Assembly (NCBI GenBank): GCA_002439085.1
Contig: DJSW01000020.1
Span: forward strand, 23,214-87,213
Length of the DNA stretch: 64,000 nucleotides
Source: Alphaproteobacteria bacterium UBA6324
Lineage (GTDB): Bacteria; Pseudomonadota; Alphaproteobacteria; CAAGCB01; CAG-977
Reading direction: 5' to 3'
The position numbers were made by a program, and so were the translations under genes. The notes under the pieces are model-generated. The model was not told where the DNA came from. It saw only the letters and a program-made list of their open reading frames with translations, and ran no database searches. Shown here one piece after another: positions 15,800-25,369 of this stretch (position 1 is its first letter; each line of letters begins with the position of its first letter).

Positions 15800-16942
15800 T
15801 CAACGTCCGTTCAAATCATACCGTTCGGGCAGCAAAAGGTAATACGTCCCCTTGCTTTTCATGCGTCCGGCCTGTTTCAAGGCCTGTTCGCCCGTCCCCC
15901 AGAAAAAATCGCCGCGGATCGCGCCTTTGATCGCCGATCCCGTGTCCTGCGCCGTCACCAGCCGGTTCAGCGCCGACCCGTCCGGCGCGGTCGTTTCCAG
16001 CCACAAAAACGATCCCAAAGGCACAAAAGCCGGATCGACCGCCAGACTGCGCCCCGCCGTCAGCTTGACGCCCAGCGACCCGACCGCCCCGACGGAATCC
16101 AGCCGTTTGAAAAAGATGTAGCGGTCGTTTTCATGCATCAATTCGCGCGCCTGTTCCGGATTGTCGATCAGCCATTGCCGGATTTCGGCCATGGTCGAAA
16201 CGCCTTTTTTCAACAATCCGCGCTTTGCCATAACGCCGCCGATGCCCGTGAAAACGCGGCCGTTGTCGCCCGCATAGCCGATTCCGATCCGCTTGCCGTC
16301 GGGATAAATCAAAATACCCGATCCTTGAATTTGCAAAATGAACAGATCGGCCGTTTCTTTGACCCAAGCGATGGTTTCGGCCGGAACGCCGTTTGTTTCA
16401 ATGTCGCGGCGCGCCGGATAGGGTTTGATTTCGCGGCCGCTTTGTTTGCCGAACAAGACTTCGCCTTTGAATTTCGGATTGAACGCCGCCAGATTGATTT
16501 TAACGATGTCGTCGGGCAAAGCGTACACGGGAACGGCATATTCATCCGTTTTCACCGGCGATCCGGCGATTTCCGGTTCGTAATACCCCGTAAACAGCCC
16601 CGTTTGCCCTTCGTTCACGGCGAAAACGCGCATTTCACGTTTGATAAAGGCGCGCAAATCATCGGCCGTTTCAAACGCGGCCGCGTTCATTTTTTCACAA
16701 AAACCGCGCCACGCCTTTTCCTTTTTTCCTAAAACGGCGCACGATTTTTTCAGCGCGGGCAAAGCCTGCAGCACGTCGTCCTTTTCAAACCCGTTCAGCC
16801 GGTTGAAACCGACAGGGGTCAGCGTCAGGCTTTCAACCGCGTTTTCAACCGGCAGGGCGGGCGGTTCGGGACGCTTCGTCCACGCGAAAAGTATCCCGAC
16901 GATCAACGCCGATCCCGCGATAACGCCGTATTTTTTATTCAT
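15800..16942 (-). CDS. mltA: Membrane-bound lytic murein transglycosylase A
   Basis: A 380-residue MltA cleaving peptidoglycan to 1,6-anhydro products. The barrel domain shows LFTGYYEPEI and PYPARRDIE. The 3D domain shows AQDTGSAIKGAIRGDFFWG with the catalytic-type Asp residues. It is anchored by an N-terminal membrane helix (residues ~5-22) rather than a lipobox. The ATG at 16942 overlaps the tim44 stop by TGATG, showing coupling; an upstream in-frame start would run into tim44. Confidence 0.95.
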   Translation of the reverse strand: MNKKYGVIAGSALIVGILFAWTKRPEPPALPVENAVESLTLTPVGFNRLNGFEKDDVLQALPALKKSCAVLGKKEKAWRGFCEKMNAAAFETADDLRAFIKREMRVFAVNEGQTGLFTGYYEPEIAGSPVKTDEYAVPVYALPDDIVKINLAAFNPKFKGEVLFGKQSGREIKPYPARRDIETNGVPAETIAWVKETADLFILQIQGSGILIYPDGKRIGIGYAGDNGRVFTGIGGVMAKRGLLKKGVSTMAEIRQWLIDNPEQARELMHENDRYIFFKRLDSVGAVGSLGVKLTAGRSLAVDPAFVPLGSFLWLETTAPDGSALNRLVTAQDTGSAIKGAIRGDFFWGTGEQALKQAGRMKSKGTYYLLLPERYDLNGR

Positions 16943-17637
16943 CACGCGGCTTTGCCGTGCGTTGCCGTCAACACCCACACGGGATCATCGGACAGCATAT
17001 CTTTGCGCAGCGTCCAAACGTCCGTCACCGTTTCGATATAGGTCGGATCGCCGACGACGACCTTGCCCTGTTCATCCTTGACGATATTGGTTTGATCCGT
17101 TTCAAATTCGACGGTCAGATAGACGGTCGTTCCGGCCGTTTCCGCCTTGACCAGTTTGATGGATTTGAACCCGATCAGGCTGAATTCCGCCGTTTCATGA
17201 CGGGCGGCGCGGTCGTCGATCGCCTTTTCAAAGCTGGCGTAAATCGCGGGGCTGAGCAGCGGTTTCAAATCGGCCTTGTTCCCTTTGGCAAAAGCGTCGG
17301 CGATGTATTCAAAGGCGCGCGGCGCTTTTTGCATGAAATCGACCAGATCGAAATCCGGAAAGGATTCCTTTATCCGTTTCAGGTTTTTGACGACTTCGGC
17401 GTCTTCCTCGAACGCGCCGGCGGCGGTCGGATCGAATTCCATTTTTGCCCCGTTGTCGCTCTCAATCGTGCGGTAATCCGAAATATCGACGACGTTCGGC
17501 CGGTTTTCGGCGGCGGTATCTTTGCCGTTTTCATCGCGCGGCGGACGCGTCCCCAAAACGCTGCGCAGGCGATTGACCAAAAGCAGGACGACTATTCCCA
17601 GAAAAACGATATCCATGAATTGGAACTGTTGCGACAT
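16942..17637 (-). CDS. Tim44-like domain protein (TimA)
   Basis: A 231-residue protein: one N-terminal membrane helix (MSQQFQFMDIVFLGIVVLLLV), an acidic linker, and a C-terminal Tim44-like domain from about residue 85 (FMQKAPRAFEYIADAFAKGNKADLKPLLSPAIYASFEKAI). In alphaproteobacteria this mitochondrial Tim44 relative is encoded between secB and mltA, as here, and has been linked to inner-membrane protein handling. Divergent from secB and coupled to mltA. Confidence 0.93.
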   Translation of the reverse strand: MSQQFQFMDIVFLGIVVLLLVNRLRSVLGTRPPRDENGKDTAAENRPNVVDISDYRTIESDNGAKMEFDPTAAGAFEEDAEVVKNLKRIKESFPDFDLVDFMQKAPRAFEYIADAFAKGNKADLKPLLSPAIYASFEKAIDDRAARHETAEFSLIGFKSIKLVKAETAGTTVYLTVEFETDQTNIVKDEQGKVVVGDPTYIETVTDVWTLRKDMLSDDPVWVLTATHGKAA

Positions 17638-17715
17638 ATTTTTAACCTTCCTTCTTTCAATCTGCGGCCGATTGGGATAGAGTATATCAGATTTTTTAAT
17701 CGGGAGAATAGTTTA

Positions 17716-18189
17716 ATGAACGAAAACAACACAGAAAACAAACAAGATGTCACCATCGCGATCAACGCCCAATTTGTCAAGGACATTTCTTTTGAAGCAC
17801 CGCACGTCCCGCAGATTTTCACAGAGCTGAAAACCAATCCGGAAATCAACGTTTCCGTTGACGTTCAGGCCGGAAAAATTCAGGACGCCGCCTATCACGT
17901 CAGTCTGAAAATCAAGGCCGAGGCGAAAGTGCAGGAAAAGGTCGCCTTTTTGTGCGAAGTCGAATACGGATGCGTCGCGACCGTTCAGGTTCCCGCCGAA
18001 CACGTCGAACCCATTTTGCTGATCGAAATCCCCCGCCTGCTGTTCCCGTTCGTGCGCAACATCATCGCCGACCTGACGCGCGAAAGCGGATTCCCGCCGT
18101 TGATGATCAACCCGATCGACTTTGTCGGTTTGTACCACCAGCGTTTGGAGGAAATCAAAAAGCAAAAGGAAAACGCGACGGTCAACTGA
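17716..18189 (+). CDS. secB: Protein-export chaperone SecB
   Basis: A 157-residue SecB tetrameric chaperone that holds preproteins unfolded for SecA. Signature elements are QFVKDISFEAPHVPQ, YHVSLKIKAEAK, FLCEVEYGCV and PFVRNIIADLTRESGFPPLMINPIDF. The frame is open far upstream, but the ATG at 17716 (GGGAG ahead of it) gives the family-standard length. It faces tim44 divergently and converges on dnaQ. Confidence 0.97.
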   Translation: MNENNTENKQDVTIAINAQFVKDISFEAPHVPQIFTELKTNPEINVSVDVQAGKIQDAAYHVSLKIKAEAKVQEKVAFLCEVEYGCVATVQVPAEHVEPILLIEIPRLLFPFVRNIIADLTRESGFPPLMINPIDFVGLYHQRLEEIKKQKENATVN

Positions 18190-18195
18190 CGGATT

Positions 18196-18882
18196 TCAGT
18201 TGATCCACATCGGATTTTTCAATTTTTTTAAAAAAGCCTCGTGGTTTTCCGCTTCGCCCTCCAGAAAAACGGGGGGACGCGGTTCTCTGCGGGGCTTTTT
18301 GTCACCCTGCGAACGGGCTTTTATTTCCAACGGGCTTTCCTTTTCTTTCATGCCCAGAACAAACCCCGGTTCGCGCCCGCCCAGCAATTCCAGATAAACT
18401 TCGGACAACAATTCGGAGTCCAGCAAAGCCCCGTGTTTCGTGCGTTTGGTGTTGTCAATGCCGAAACGGCGGCATAATTCGTCCAGATTGACGCGCGATC
18501 CGGGGAATTTCCGGCGCGCGATCAACAGCGTGTCGATCGCCCTGTCCATCGGAATGGGGTCGCGTTTGATCCATGACAATTCCGCATTGATGAATTTCAT
18601 ATCGAATTCGGCATTGTGGATGACCAGCGGCGAATCCCCGATGAACGCCAAAAAATCATCAACGATGTCGCGGAACGGCGGTTCCTTGTCCAAAATCTCG
18701 TTGGTCAGGCCGTGCACTTTGACCACCTCTTCGGGCACGTCGCGTTCGGGGTTGATCAGCTGGTAATACGTTTTGCCCGTCGGCATATGGTTTTCCAGTT
18801 CCACACAGCCGATGGACACCAGTTTGTGCCCCGAATAGGGATCCAACCCCGTTGTTTCCGTATCTAAAACGACTTCGCGCAT
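18196..18882 (-). CDS. dnaQ: DNA polymerase III epsilon subunit (proofreading)
   Basis: A 228-residue 3'-5' exonuclease of DEDDh type. ExoI is VLDTETTGLDP, ExoII VIHNAEFDMKFIN, and ExoIII HGALLDSELLSEVYL with the catalytic His. The C-terminal tail is basic, then acidic, and could carry the alpha-subunit contact. Its start overlaps the end of coaE by 19 bases. Member of the maf-aroE-coaE-dnaQ operon. Confidence 0.97.
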   Translation of the reverse strand: MREVVLDTETTGLDPYSGHKLVSIGCVELENHMPTGKTYYQLINPERDVPEEVVKVHGLTNEILDKEPPFRDIVDDFLAFIGDSPLVIHNAEFDMKFINAELSWIKRDPIPMDRAIDTLLIARRKFPGSRVNLDELCRRFGIDNTKRTKHGALLDSELLSEVYLELLGGREPGFVLGMKEKESPLEIKARSQGDKKPRREPRPPVFLEGEAENHEAFLKKLKNPMWIN

Positions 18883-19463
18883 TTGATTTCTTCCAATATT
18901 TCAGCCAGTTTTTTCCGCACGGGTTCGATGCCACGCTGTGTTTCGACGACATAGTCGGCTTTTGCCCGTTTTTCCGCGTCGGGCATCTGCCGCCGCGTCA
19001 GCGCCGCGTATTTTTCATCCGTCATGCCGGCGCGTTCAAACACCCGCTTTTTCAACACGTCCGCGGGCGCTGTGACGACGATGATTTTATCGCAAAACCT
19101 GTCCCATTTCGCTTCAAACAGTAGCGGCACGTCCAAAACGACAACCGGTTCCAATCGGTGACGCGCAAAAAAACCGCGCAACTCCGTTTCCAAAAACGGA
19201 TAGATCATTTGTTCCAGTTCGCGCACGTCCAGCTTTTTTTCGTTGATCAAAGCCGACAAAACCCCGCGGTCGATTTCGCCGCGAACAACGCTTTGCGGAT
19301 GCCGGCGGGCGAACAAAGCGATCATGTCGCGGTTTTCACGCATCAGCCGGTGCACGTTTTCATCACTGTCGAACACGGGAACGACCATTTGCCGGATCAT
19401 TTTGACGGCGGTCGATTTGCCCGCGCCCATGCACCCCGTCAATCCGACGACAACGCTTTTCAT
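18864..19463 (-). CDS. coaE: Dephospho-CoA kinase
   Basis: A 199-residue kinase for the last step of CoA synthesis. The P-loop is GCMGAGKST (residues 10-18); FDSDENVHRLM is the DxD region, and DVPLLFEAKWD is the family lid signature. The ATG at 19463 fits the family N-terminus MKSVVVGLTG, and upstream frame extension would overlap aroE. It overlaps dnaQ downstream and aroE upstream, so the operon is tightly packed. Confidence 0.96.
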   Translation of the reverse strand: MKSVVVGLTGCMGAGKSTAVKMIRQMVVPVFDSDENVHRLMRENRDMIALFARRHPQSVVRGEIDRGVLSALINEKKLDVRELEQMIYPFLETELRGFFARHRLEPVVVLDVPLLFEAKWDRFCDKIIVVTAPADVLKKRVFERAGMTDEKYAALTRRQMPDAEKRAKADYVVETQRGIEPVRKKLAEILEEIKCAKSF

Positions 19464-20278
19464 TGTAAAACCAGCTCCCGCAATTCGGCGGTGATTTCCG
19501 GCATGACGCCGAACCACGCGTTGAAAGCCGGCCGCGCCTGATGCAGCAACATCCCCAACCCGTCCGCGGTCGCCAAACCTCTGTTTTCCGCCCGTTTCAG
19601 CAGATCGGTTTTCAACGGCGCATAGACCAGATCGGCAACCACCGCGTTTTCCGGCAGGTTGTCAAGCCCGATGTCCAGCGCGTCAAACCCGTTCATCCCC
19701 AGCGTCGTCGCGTTGGCCAGCAGCCCCGCGCCCGTCAAGGCGTCCTCTCTGTCCCGCCATTCAATCAAACGGACGGTTCCGCCGACCGACCGCGCCAGAT
19801 GTTCGGCCTTTTCCCACGTCCGGTACACCAACCGGATCTCCGGCGCGCCCGCCAAAACCATTGCCGCGCAAATGCCGCGCGCCGCGCCGCCCGTTCCTAA
19901 AACGACGACAACCGTTTTTTGAATGTCGAAATCCGGCTTGCTTTCCGCCAGATTGGCCAAAAATCCGTATCCGTCCGTGTTGTCGCCGAACAAAGTCCCG
20001 TCGCCGCGAACGACGACCGTGTTGACCGCCCCCGCCTTTTGCGCCGCGGGGGATATTTCATCCATCAAGGTCATCACGGCAACCTTGTGCGGAAAGGTGA
20101 CGTTGAAACCCGCCAATCCGTTTTTCGCCGCGGATTTCACGAACGCGGGCAAATCGTCGGGCGCGACATCGAACGCGTCATAGCGCGCGTCAACGCCGTA
20201 TTTTTTCAGCCAGTAATTATGAATCAGAGGGGACTTTGAATGTTTGATCGGGAAACCGACAACGCCGGCCAGCGTCAT
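19460..20278 (-). CDS. aroE: Shikimate dehydrogenase
   Basis: A 272-residue AroE. The substrate site shows GFPIKHSKSPLIHN and FNVTFPHKVAVM with the catalytic Lys. The NADP fold is VVVLGTGGAARG. DADGLGMLLHQ-type sequence (TADGLGMLLHQARPAF) closes the active site. The ATG at 20278 overlaps the maf stop by 4 bases. It converts 3-dehydroshikimate to shikimate for aromatic synthesis. Confidence 0.97.
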   Translation of the reverse strand: MTLAGVVGFPIKHSKSPLIHNYWLKKYGVDARYDAFDVAPDDLPAFVKSAAKNGLAGFNVTFPHKVAVMTLMDEISPAAQKAGAVNTVVVRGDGTLFGDNTDGYGFLANLAESKPDFDIQKTVVVVLGTGGAARGICAAMVLAGAPEIRLVYRTWEKAEHLARSVGGTVRLIEWRDREDALTGAGLLANATTLGMNGFDALDIGLDNLPENAVVADLVYAPLKTDLLKRAENRGLATADGLGMLLHQARPAFNAWFGVMPEITAELRELVLQ

Positions 20279-20865
20279 TTTTTCAATTCCCCGCAGGTGC
20301 GCAGACATTCCAACAACGGCAACAACGGCAACCCCAGCACGGAAAAATAGTCGCCCTCGTAGGATTCGACCAGCTGCGCGCCCAGATCCTCCATATAATA
20401 CGCGCCGACGGAATCGCACACGTCGTCGCCCGCTTCGGCCAGATAGTCGTCCAGAAAATTGTCCGAAAAATCGCGCATTTTAACCTTGACGACGGAATTG
20501 TCAAACCACACCAGCGCGCCGTTTTTCACGACCGCCGTGCCGTTGACCAGCAAATGCGTTTTGTTGCGCAGTTTTTTCAAATGCTTGTGCGCGATGTTCA
20601 AATCAGCGGGTTTGGAAAACCATTCGCCGTTCAGATCCAAAATCTGATCCGCGCCGATGACGAAAGCGTTCGGATGTTTTTTGGAAACGGCCATCGCCTT
20701 GCGCGTCGCCAAAGTCAGGCTGGCCTGCCGGCTGTCCTGTCCGTCGGCGCGCATTTCGGATTTGACCGCGTCCTCGTCGATTCCGGCGGAAACGCATTTG
20801 AATTCAACGCCCGCCGCGTCCAAAAGATCCTGTCTGCTTTTGCTTTTGGAAGCCAATATCAACAT
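20275..20865 (-). CDS. Maf-like nucleotide pyrophosphatase
   Basis: A 196-residue Maf/YceF protein that hydrolyses non-canonical nucleoside triphosphates. Motifs are LILASKSKSRQDLL, ATRKAMAV, VIGADQIL (catalytic Asp) and SVGAYYMEDLGAQLVESYEGDYFSVLGLPLLPLL. It is the first gene of the leftward maf-aroE-coaE-dnaQ operon and is divergent from rho across the putative origin region. Confidence 0.95.
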   Translation of the reverse strand: MLILASKSKSRQDLLDAAGVEFKCVSAGIDEDAVKSEMRADGQDSRQASLTLATRKAMAVSKKHPNAFVIGADQILDLNGEWFSKPADLNIAHKHLKKLRNKTHLLVNGTAVVKNGALVWFDNSVVKVKMRDFSDNFLDDYLAEAGDDVCDSVGAYYMEDLGAQLVESYEGDYFSVLGLPLLPLLECLRTCGELKK

Positions 20866-21205
20866 TTTTCAAAACTCCTGTGCATAAGTCTGATAAACCG
20901 ATCGACCTTACGGTTTTATCCTTTTTATCCGACTTTGTCCCGCTTTTTATGCAGATGTGGGCAAAAAAAAGCGTTTTTGAATCAAAACAGGGATAAACCG
21001 GCGGGCGTTTTTCGCGGCCGTTTTGCGACTCGCGTCGTGAAAACGAGTCGCCCCGCCGCGTTTTTCCGGCGTTTTCCCGCGCGTTTTGTTGACACGTTTG
21101 TGGAAAACCTGTTGATGAAATTGCGTCCGACTTATCCACAGGGAACAACAAACAACATCAACCTTTTTATATATAATTTTATTGTAGGGAAAATCCTTTT
21201 TGCGC
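20866..21205. other. Candidate chromosomal replication origin (oriC)
   Basis: A gene-free, divergent gap with three matches to the DnaA-box consensus TTWTNCACA: 21132-21140 (TTATCCACA, perfect), 21099-21107 (reverse, TTTTCCACA) and 20879-20887 (reverse, TTATGCACA). One near match lies at 20947-20955. An AT-rich stretch (about 21161-21187) next to the perfect box could be the unwinding element. A 7-bp inverted repeat CGACTCG/CGAGTCG lies at about 21027-21050. The flanking genes match known alphaproteobacterial origin neighbourhoods (maf-aroE-coaE-dnaQ on one side, rho on the other). hemE, the usual marker, is not seen. Confidence 0.5.
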
Positions 21206-21234
21206 TTGACCCGTTCGGGGGAAAACGATAAAAA
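21206..21234 (+). promoter_or_regulatory. Promoter of rho
   Basis: TTGACC (21206-21211), a 17-base spacer and TAAAAA (21229-21234). It leaves a ~55-base leader before the rho ATG. Confidence 0.55.
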
Positions 21235-21294
21235 GAAGTCCTCTTCCACGGGCGGTTCCGCCTGTTTTCCCCCTTTATAAACAACAGAGTTTCC

Positions 21295-22548
<1,254 letters not shown>

Positions 22549-22563
22549 TAAAATAAAAATCAG

Positions 22564-22598
22564 AAAAAGCCCCCGTCCGCAATCGGTCGGGGGCTTTT
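22564..22598 (+). terminator. Terminator after rho (bidirectional)
   Basis: AAAAGCCCCCG and CGGGGGCTTTT form an 11-bp stem around a 13-base loop with T/A runs on both sides, so it can also serve the leftward gene ending at 22628. Confidence 0.85.
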
Positions 22599-22627
22599 GC
22601 GTTGATAAAACGTTGGCGGTGAAAAAA

Positions 22628-23296
22628 CTACCGTCCCGCCTGTTTTTGCGCCGACAGGACGGCTTCGCGGGCTTGCAGCGCGTCCAGTTGCCGCGCGAAG
22701 TCCTTGGCCAGTTTTTTGGGCGATTTCAGCGGGTCGAGGATGATCATTTTCCCGTCCGGCGTCGCGGAAATGTCCGTCACGCCTTTTTTGAATCCCAAAA
22801 CCAGCGGCTGTTTCAAATTCATCAGCCGTTTTTTCATCGTTTCGTCGGCCGTCAGTTTGACGAACATCCGTTCGGCCGTTTTGCGCCGTTCGCTTAAAAT
22901 GCTGTCGGGCAGGAAAGAGCATCCCGAATGAACCTTGTCGGCGTCGGCGCGGAAAATCACGCCGCCGTTTTTTGTGCCGTCGAATGAAAAGACTTCGCGC
23001 CCGTTTTTGTTTTTGTAGAAAAACGTCGCCAAAGGTTCGGCGTCCTCTTTTTTGGCGAAAAGGTCGCGCGCGCGTTGATACAGCCCTGCCAATCCGTCCT
23101 TGGTTCGCAAATCGTAAGTGCCGGCTTTGTTCCGCACGACGGTTCTTTCCGTTACGAACGGATGCGGTTTGCCGGTCAGTTCTTGATACGCTTTCGCGCC
23201 GTCCGTCAGGAATTTTGCCGTTTTTTCGGTGATGTAGGCAAAATCGTCGGCGCGCAGCATTTTCCGCGCCTTTGCTTCGTCAAATCCGTCCGCCAT
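22628..23296 (-). CDS. C-terminal half of a frame-broken metallopeptidase gene
   Basis: A 222-residue ORF (MADGFDEAKARKML...) without recognised domains and with no Shine-Dalgarno. Its frame stays open upstream to the end of the 23340 ORF, reading NTLDEWDALKTHTIG before MADG. That joins smoothly to the MRLGG terminus of the upstream ORF if one T near 23340 is removed. I therefore regard it as the distal half of one ~485-residue protein interrupted by a single-base insertion. It could also be a separate protein in an operon. Confidence 0.6.
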   Translation of the reverse strand: MADGFDEAKARKMLRADDFAYITEKTAKFLTDGAKAYQELTGKPHPFVTERTVVRNKAGTYDLRTKDGLAGLYQRARDLFAKKEDAEPLATFFYKNKNGREVFSFDGTKNGGVIFRADADKVHSGCSFLPDSILSERRKTAERMFVKLTADETMKKRLMNLKQPLVLGFKKGVTDISATPDGKMIILDPLKSPKKLAKDFARQLDALQAREAVLSAQKQAGR

Positions 23297-23339
23297 GCCG
23301 ATCGTGTGGGTTTTCAGCGCGTCCCATTCGTCCAGCGTG

Positions 23340-24092
23340 TTACCCGCCCAGACGCATTTCCGCGTATGTCAGCATAAAGCCGTTCCGCCCCTGTTTCACG
23401 TCTTCGGTCGATCTGAAAAATTCGTTGAATATCTTTCCGTCCGTTTCGGGGTGATAGGATTTTTCATACCGTTCCGCCAACGGCAGGTTGTCCGCGTACC
23501 CCTTCATTCCCGCCAAAACGCAATCCGGTTCGGATTTGCCTTTCATCTTTGCGACGGCGTACATCCGCATACAGCGTTTGTTCAAAGCCTGTTTGTACGC
23601 GGCGTTGGCGCGCGGATCGGCGTCCTTGACATCAAACAGGTACTGGCAGGCCGCCGTTTCGGCCGCCGCTTCGCCGATGCGTTCCTCTAAAACGGATTCT
23701 TTGAGGGAAAAGGCGTGGACGAACCGATGCGCGTTGCCGAAAGCGTATTGATATTGGTGTTGCAGTTCGTGAACGAAAACCGCCGCGGCTCTGTAATCCG
23801 TGCCGGCGATTTTGGAAATCGACAGGACTTTCCCTGTGCAGTACCCCAAACTGTCGCGCGCCCCTTTGGTTAAAACCAGAGCGGGACGTTTTTCCAACGG
23901 CAGATCGCGCATTTTTTTCAGCTGCGCGGGGCTTTCGGCAACCTTGGCGACGATTTCGGTCAGCGCGGCGAAATCCTCGTCCGTTCCGGCCGCGACAAAC
24001 CAGTCATCCTTGCCGTTGCCGAAACGCACGACATCCTTGCGCACATTATTTCCGCCGCCACTGGCGTTAAAAGCTTTGTTCATCGTATCCAT
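23340..24092 (-). CDS. Putative zinc metallopeptidase (HELQH), probably truncated by frameshift
   Basis: A 250-residue protein with VFVHELQHQYQYAFGN, an HExxH zinc site, followed about 30 residues later by EAAAETAACQYLF, a plausible third-ligand region. No signal peptide. I do not recognise the family. It ends abruptly at LGG-stop where the neighbouring frame continues, so the gene looks frameshifted. Zinc-peptidase activity might persist because the motif lies in the intact half. Confidence 0.65.
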   Translation of the reverse strand: MDTMNKAFNASGGGNNVRKDVVRFGNGKDDWFVAAGTDEDFAALTEIVAKVAESPAQLKKMRDLPLEKRPALVLTKGARDSLGYCTGKVLSISKIAGTDYRAAAVFVHELQHQYQYAFGNAHRFVHAFSLKESVLEERIGEAAAETAACQYLFDVKDADPRANAAYKQALNKRCMRMYAVAKMKGKSEPDCVLAGMKGYADNLPLAERYEKSYHPETDGKIFNEFFRSTEDVKQGRNGFMLTYAEMRLGG

Positions 24093-24149
24093 ACGGACAA
24101 TTTAGCAAAAAACCACGCGTTTTTAAACGGAAAAACGTTAAACCGCCCA

Positions 24150-24208
24150 TCGATTTTTGACGGGCGGCAAAGCGATCGCGCAAAGATCAACAAGAAAATC
24201 TTTTTCAT
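24150..24208 (-). pseudogene. Remnant of a Cys-rich secreted-protein gene
   Basis: On the minus strand the first ~45 bases (start codon, then the codons for MKKIFLLI and a CGATCGCTTTG stretch) nearly match the start of the gene at 10619-11227, with a small indel. The sequence then passes directly into a CCGCCCGTC/GATGGGCGG hairpin with TTT, resembling that gene's terminator. Everything between signal peptide and terminator has been deleted. Confidence 0.6.
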
Positions 24209-24216
24209 CCTTTAAA

Positions 24217-24250
24217 CAAAAGAAAAGCGGCAAAATCAATGCCGCTTTTC
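24217..24250 (-). terminator. Terminator of the lipoprotein gene at 24287
   Basis: On the minus strand AAAAGCGGCA and TGCCGCTTTT pair and are followed by CTTTTG. Almost identical to the mnmG terminator at 11542-11574. Confidence 0.7.
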
Positions 24251-24286
24251 GTAATGCCGTCCGGAAAAAAGGCTGGCGGTTTTCTA

Positions 24287-25057
24287 TCATTCCCTGACGA
24301 CGATATAGGTGATCTGCTCCCTGTCCGCGCGGATGATGCGCAGCAGGCGGCCTTTGACGGAAATCATCGTCGAGTCGGCCGGATAAACCAGCGTGTCGAA
24401 GCTGCCGCTGCCGCCGTCCGTTCCGGGGACGGCGTTTTTGTAAAACAGGACGATCTGGTTGTTTTTAATGCCGTCGTAAACAACCTCGAAATCCAAAAAC
24501 GGAATTTTCGACTGCTCGAAGTATGTCACGCGTTTCATGCGCGCCGTTTCCGGAAACAGCATCGCGCGGTCGTTGAACAGCGTCACTTTGTCGCTACCCT
24601 TCATATCGTACAGGAAACGCGTTTGAATGACGCCGTGCGTGTCCACCAGAAAATAGTAATGCCCCTGTTTGGGCAGGACGAAGTACGGCTGCCCGTCCAG
24701 TTCGAACATTCCGTAAATCGGATAGCGTTTGGCGGCCAGCTTGATTTCGTCGGTGTGGATTTTCACGGTCACGGGCGCGTCCAAACGCAAATCGCCGGAA
24801 ACGAAGTCGTCCTTTTTATACGCTTGAACCCGCAGGACGGTTTCCCCCACCTTGGCCGAAGTCATTTGGTTTAAAACGTAGTTGTTTTGGTAAACGGTTT
24901 TCGATCCGGTGAACACCGATTGTTCCGGCGGCGGCAGAATCGAATATGACCGCGCCGGCGATTGCATGGCGTCAAAGCTTTTGGATGTCCAAACGTCGGG
25001 CACGAAAGCGCACGACGCCACAACCGGCAGAATGAAAAATGAAAAAAGATGTCGCAT
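24287..25057 (-). CDS. Hypothetical lipoprotein
   Basis: A 256-residue protein with signal MRHLFSFFILPVVASCAFVP, whose VASC is a lipobox, so it is probably anchored to the inner or outer membrane. The mature part is mixed beta with paired Phe/Tyr strands (YPIYGMFELDGQPYFVLPKQ) but matches no family I can name. It stands alone, divergent from rpmJ, and ends at a strong terminator. Confidence 0.75.
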   Translation of the reverse strand: MRHLFSFFILPVVASCAFVPDVWTSKSFDAMQSPARSYSILPPPEQSVFTGSKTVYQNNYVLNQMTSAKVGETVLRVQAYKKDDFVSGDLRLDAPVTVKIHTDEIKLAAKRYPIYGMFELDGQPYFVLPKQGHYYFLVDTHGVIQTRFLYDMKGSDKVTLFNDRAMLFPETARMKRVTYFEQSKIPFLDFEVVYDGIKNNQIVLFYKNAVPGTDGGSGSFDTLVYPADSTMISVKGRLLRIIRADREQITYIVVRE

Positions 25058-25096
25058 AAAAAAACTCCTTTTCGGCGATCGACCGCCCCTTTGTTA

Positions 25097-25125
25097 TTGA
25101 CAATACCCGACAATCTTTGTATTGT
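25097..25125 (+). promoter_or_regulatory. Promoter of rpmJ
   Basis: TTGACA (25097-25102), a 17-base spacer and TATTGT (25120-25125), a near-consensus sigma70 promoter 43 bases before the start codon. Confidence 0.6.
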
Positions 25126-25168
25126 CACCTATCTTCATTAGAAGAAAGTTAAGCTTGAGGATTGTGTT

Positions 25169-25294
25169 ATGAAAGTTCGTAATTCCCTGAAGTCCGCCAA
25201 ATTGCGTGATAAAGATTGCAAAATCGTCCGTCGCAAAGGGCGCGTCTATATCATTAACAAGAAAAACCCGCGCATGAAGGCTCGTCAGGGCTGA
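25169..25294 (+). CDS. rpmJ: Ribosomal protein bL36 (short, zinc-free type)
   Basis: A 41-residue protein, MKVRNSLKSAKLRDKDCKIV then RRKGRVYIINKKNPRMKARQG. This is the alphaproteobacterial C-minus form of L36: only one of the zinc Cys/His positions remains and there is a short insertion before RVYIIN. It belongs to the large ribosomal subunit near the peptidyl-transferase region. It has its own promoter and terminator, as usual in this class. Confidence 0.95.
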   Translation: MKVRNSLKSAKLRDKDCKIVRRKGRVYIINKKNPRMKARQG

Positions 25295-25316
25295 TAGGCG
25301 GATTTTTCCCACAAAA

Positions 25317-25345
25317 AAAAGCCTGCGTTTTCGCGGGCTTTTCGT
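25317..25345 (+). terminator. Terminator of rpmJ (bidirectional)
   Basis: AAGCCTGCG and CGCGGGCTT form the stem around TTTT, followed by TTTC; A-run on the other side. It can also end rluD transcription. Confidence 0.75.
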
Positions 25346-25369
25346 GTTTGCCGATTCGTCGCGTCCGCG

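Noticed and set aside
15800..16942. MltA as lipoprotein
   Set aside because: No Cys follows the N-terminal hydrophobic segment; it looks like a plain membrane anchor.
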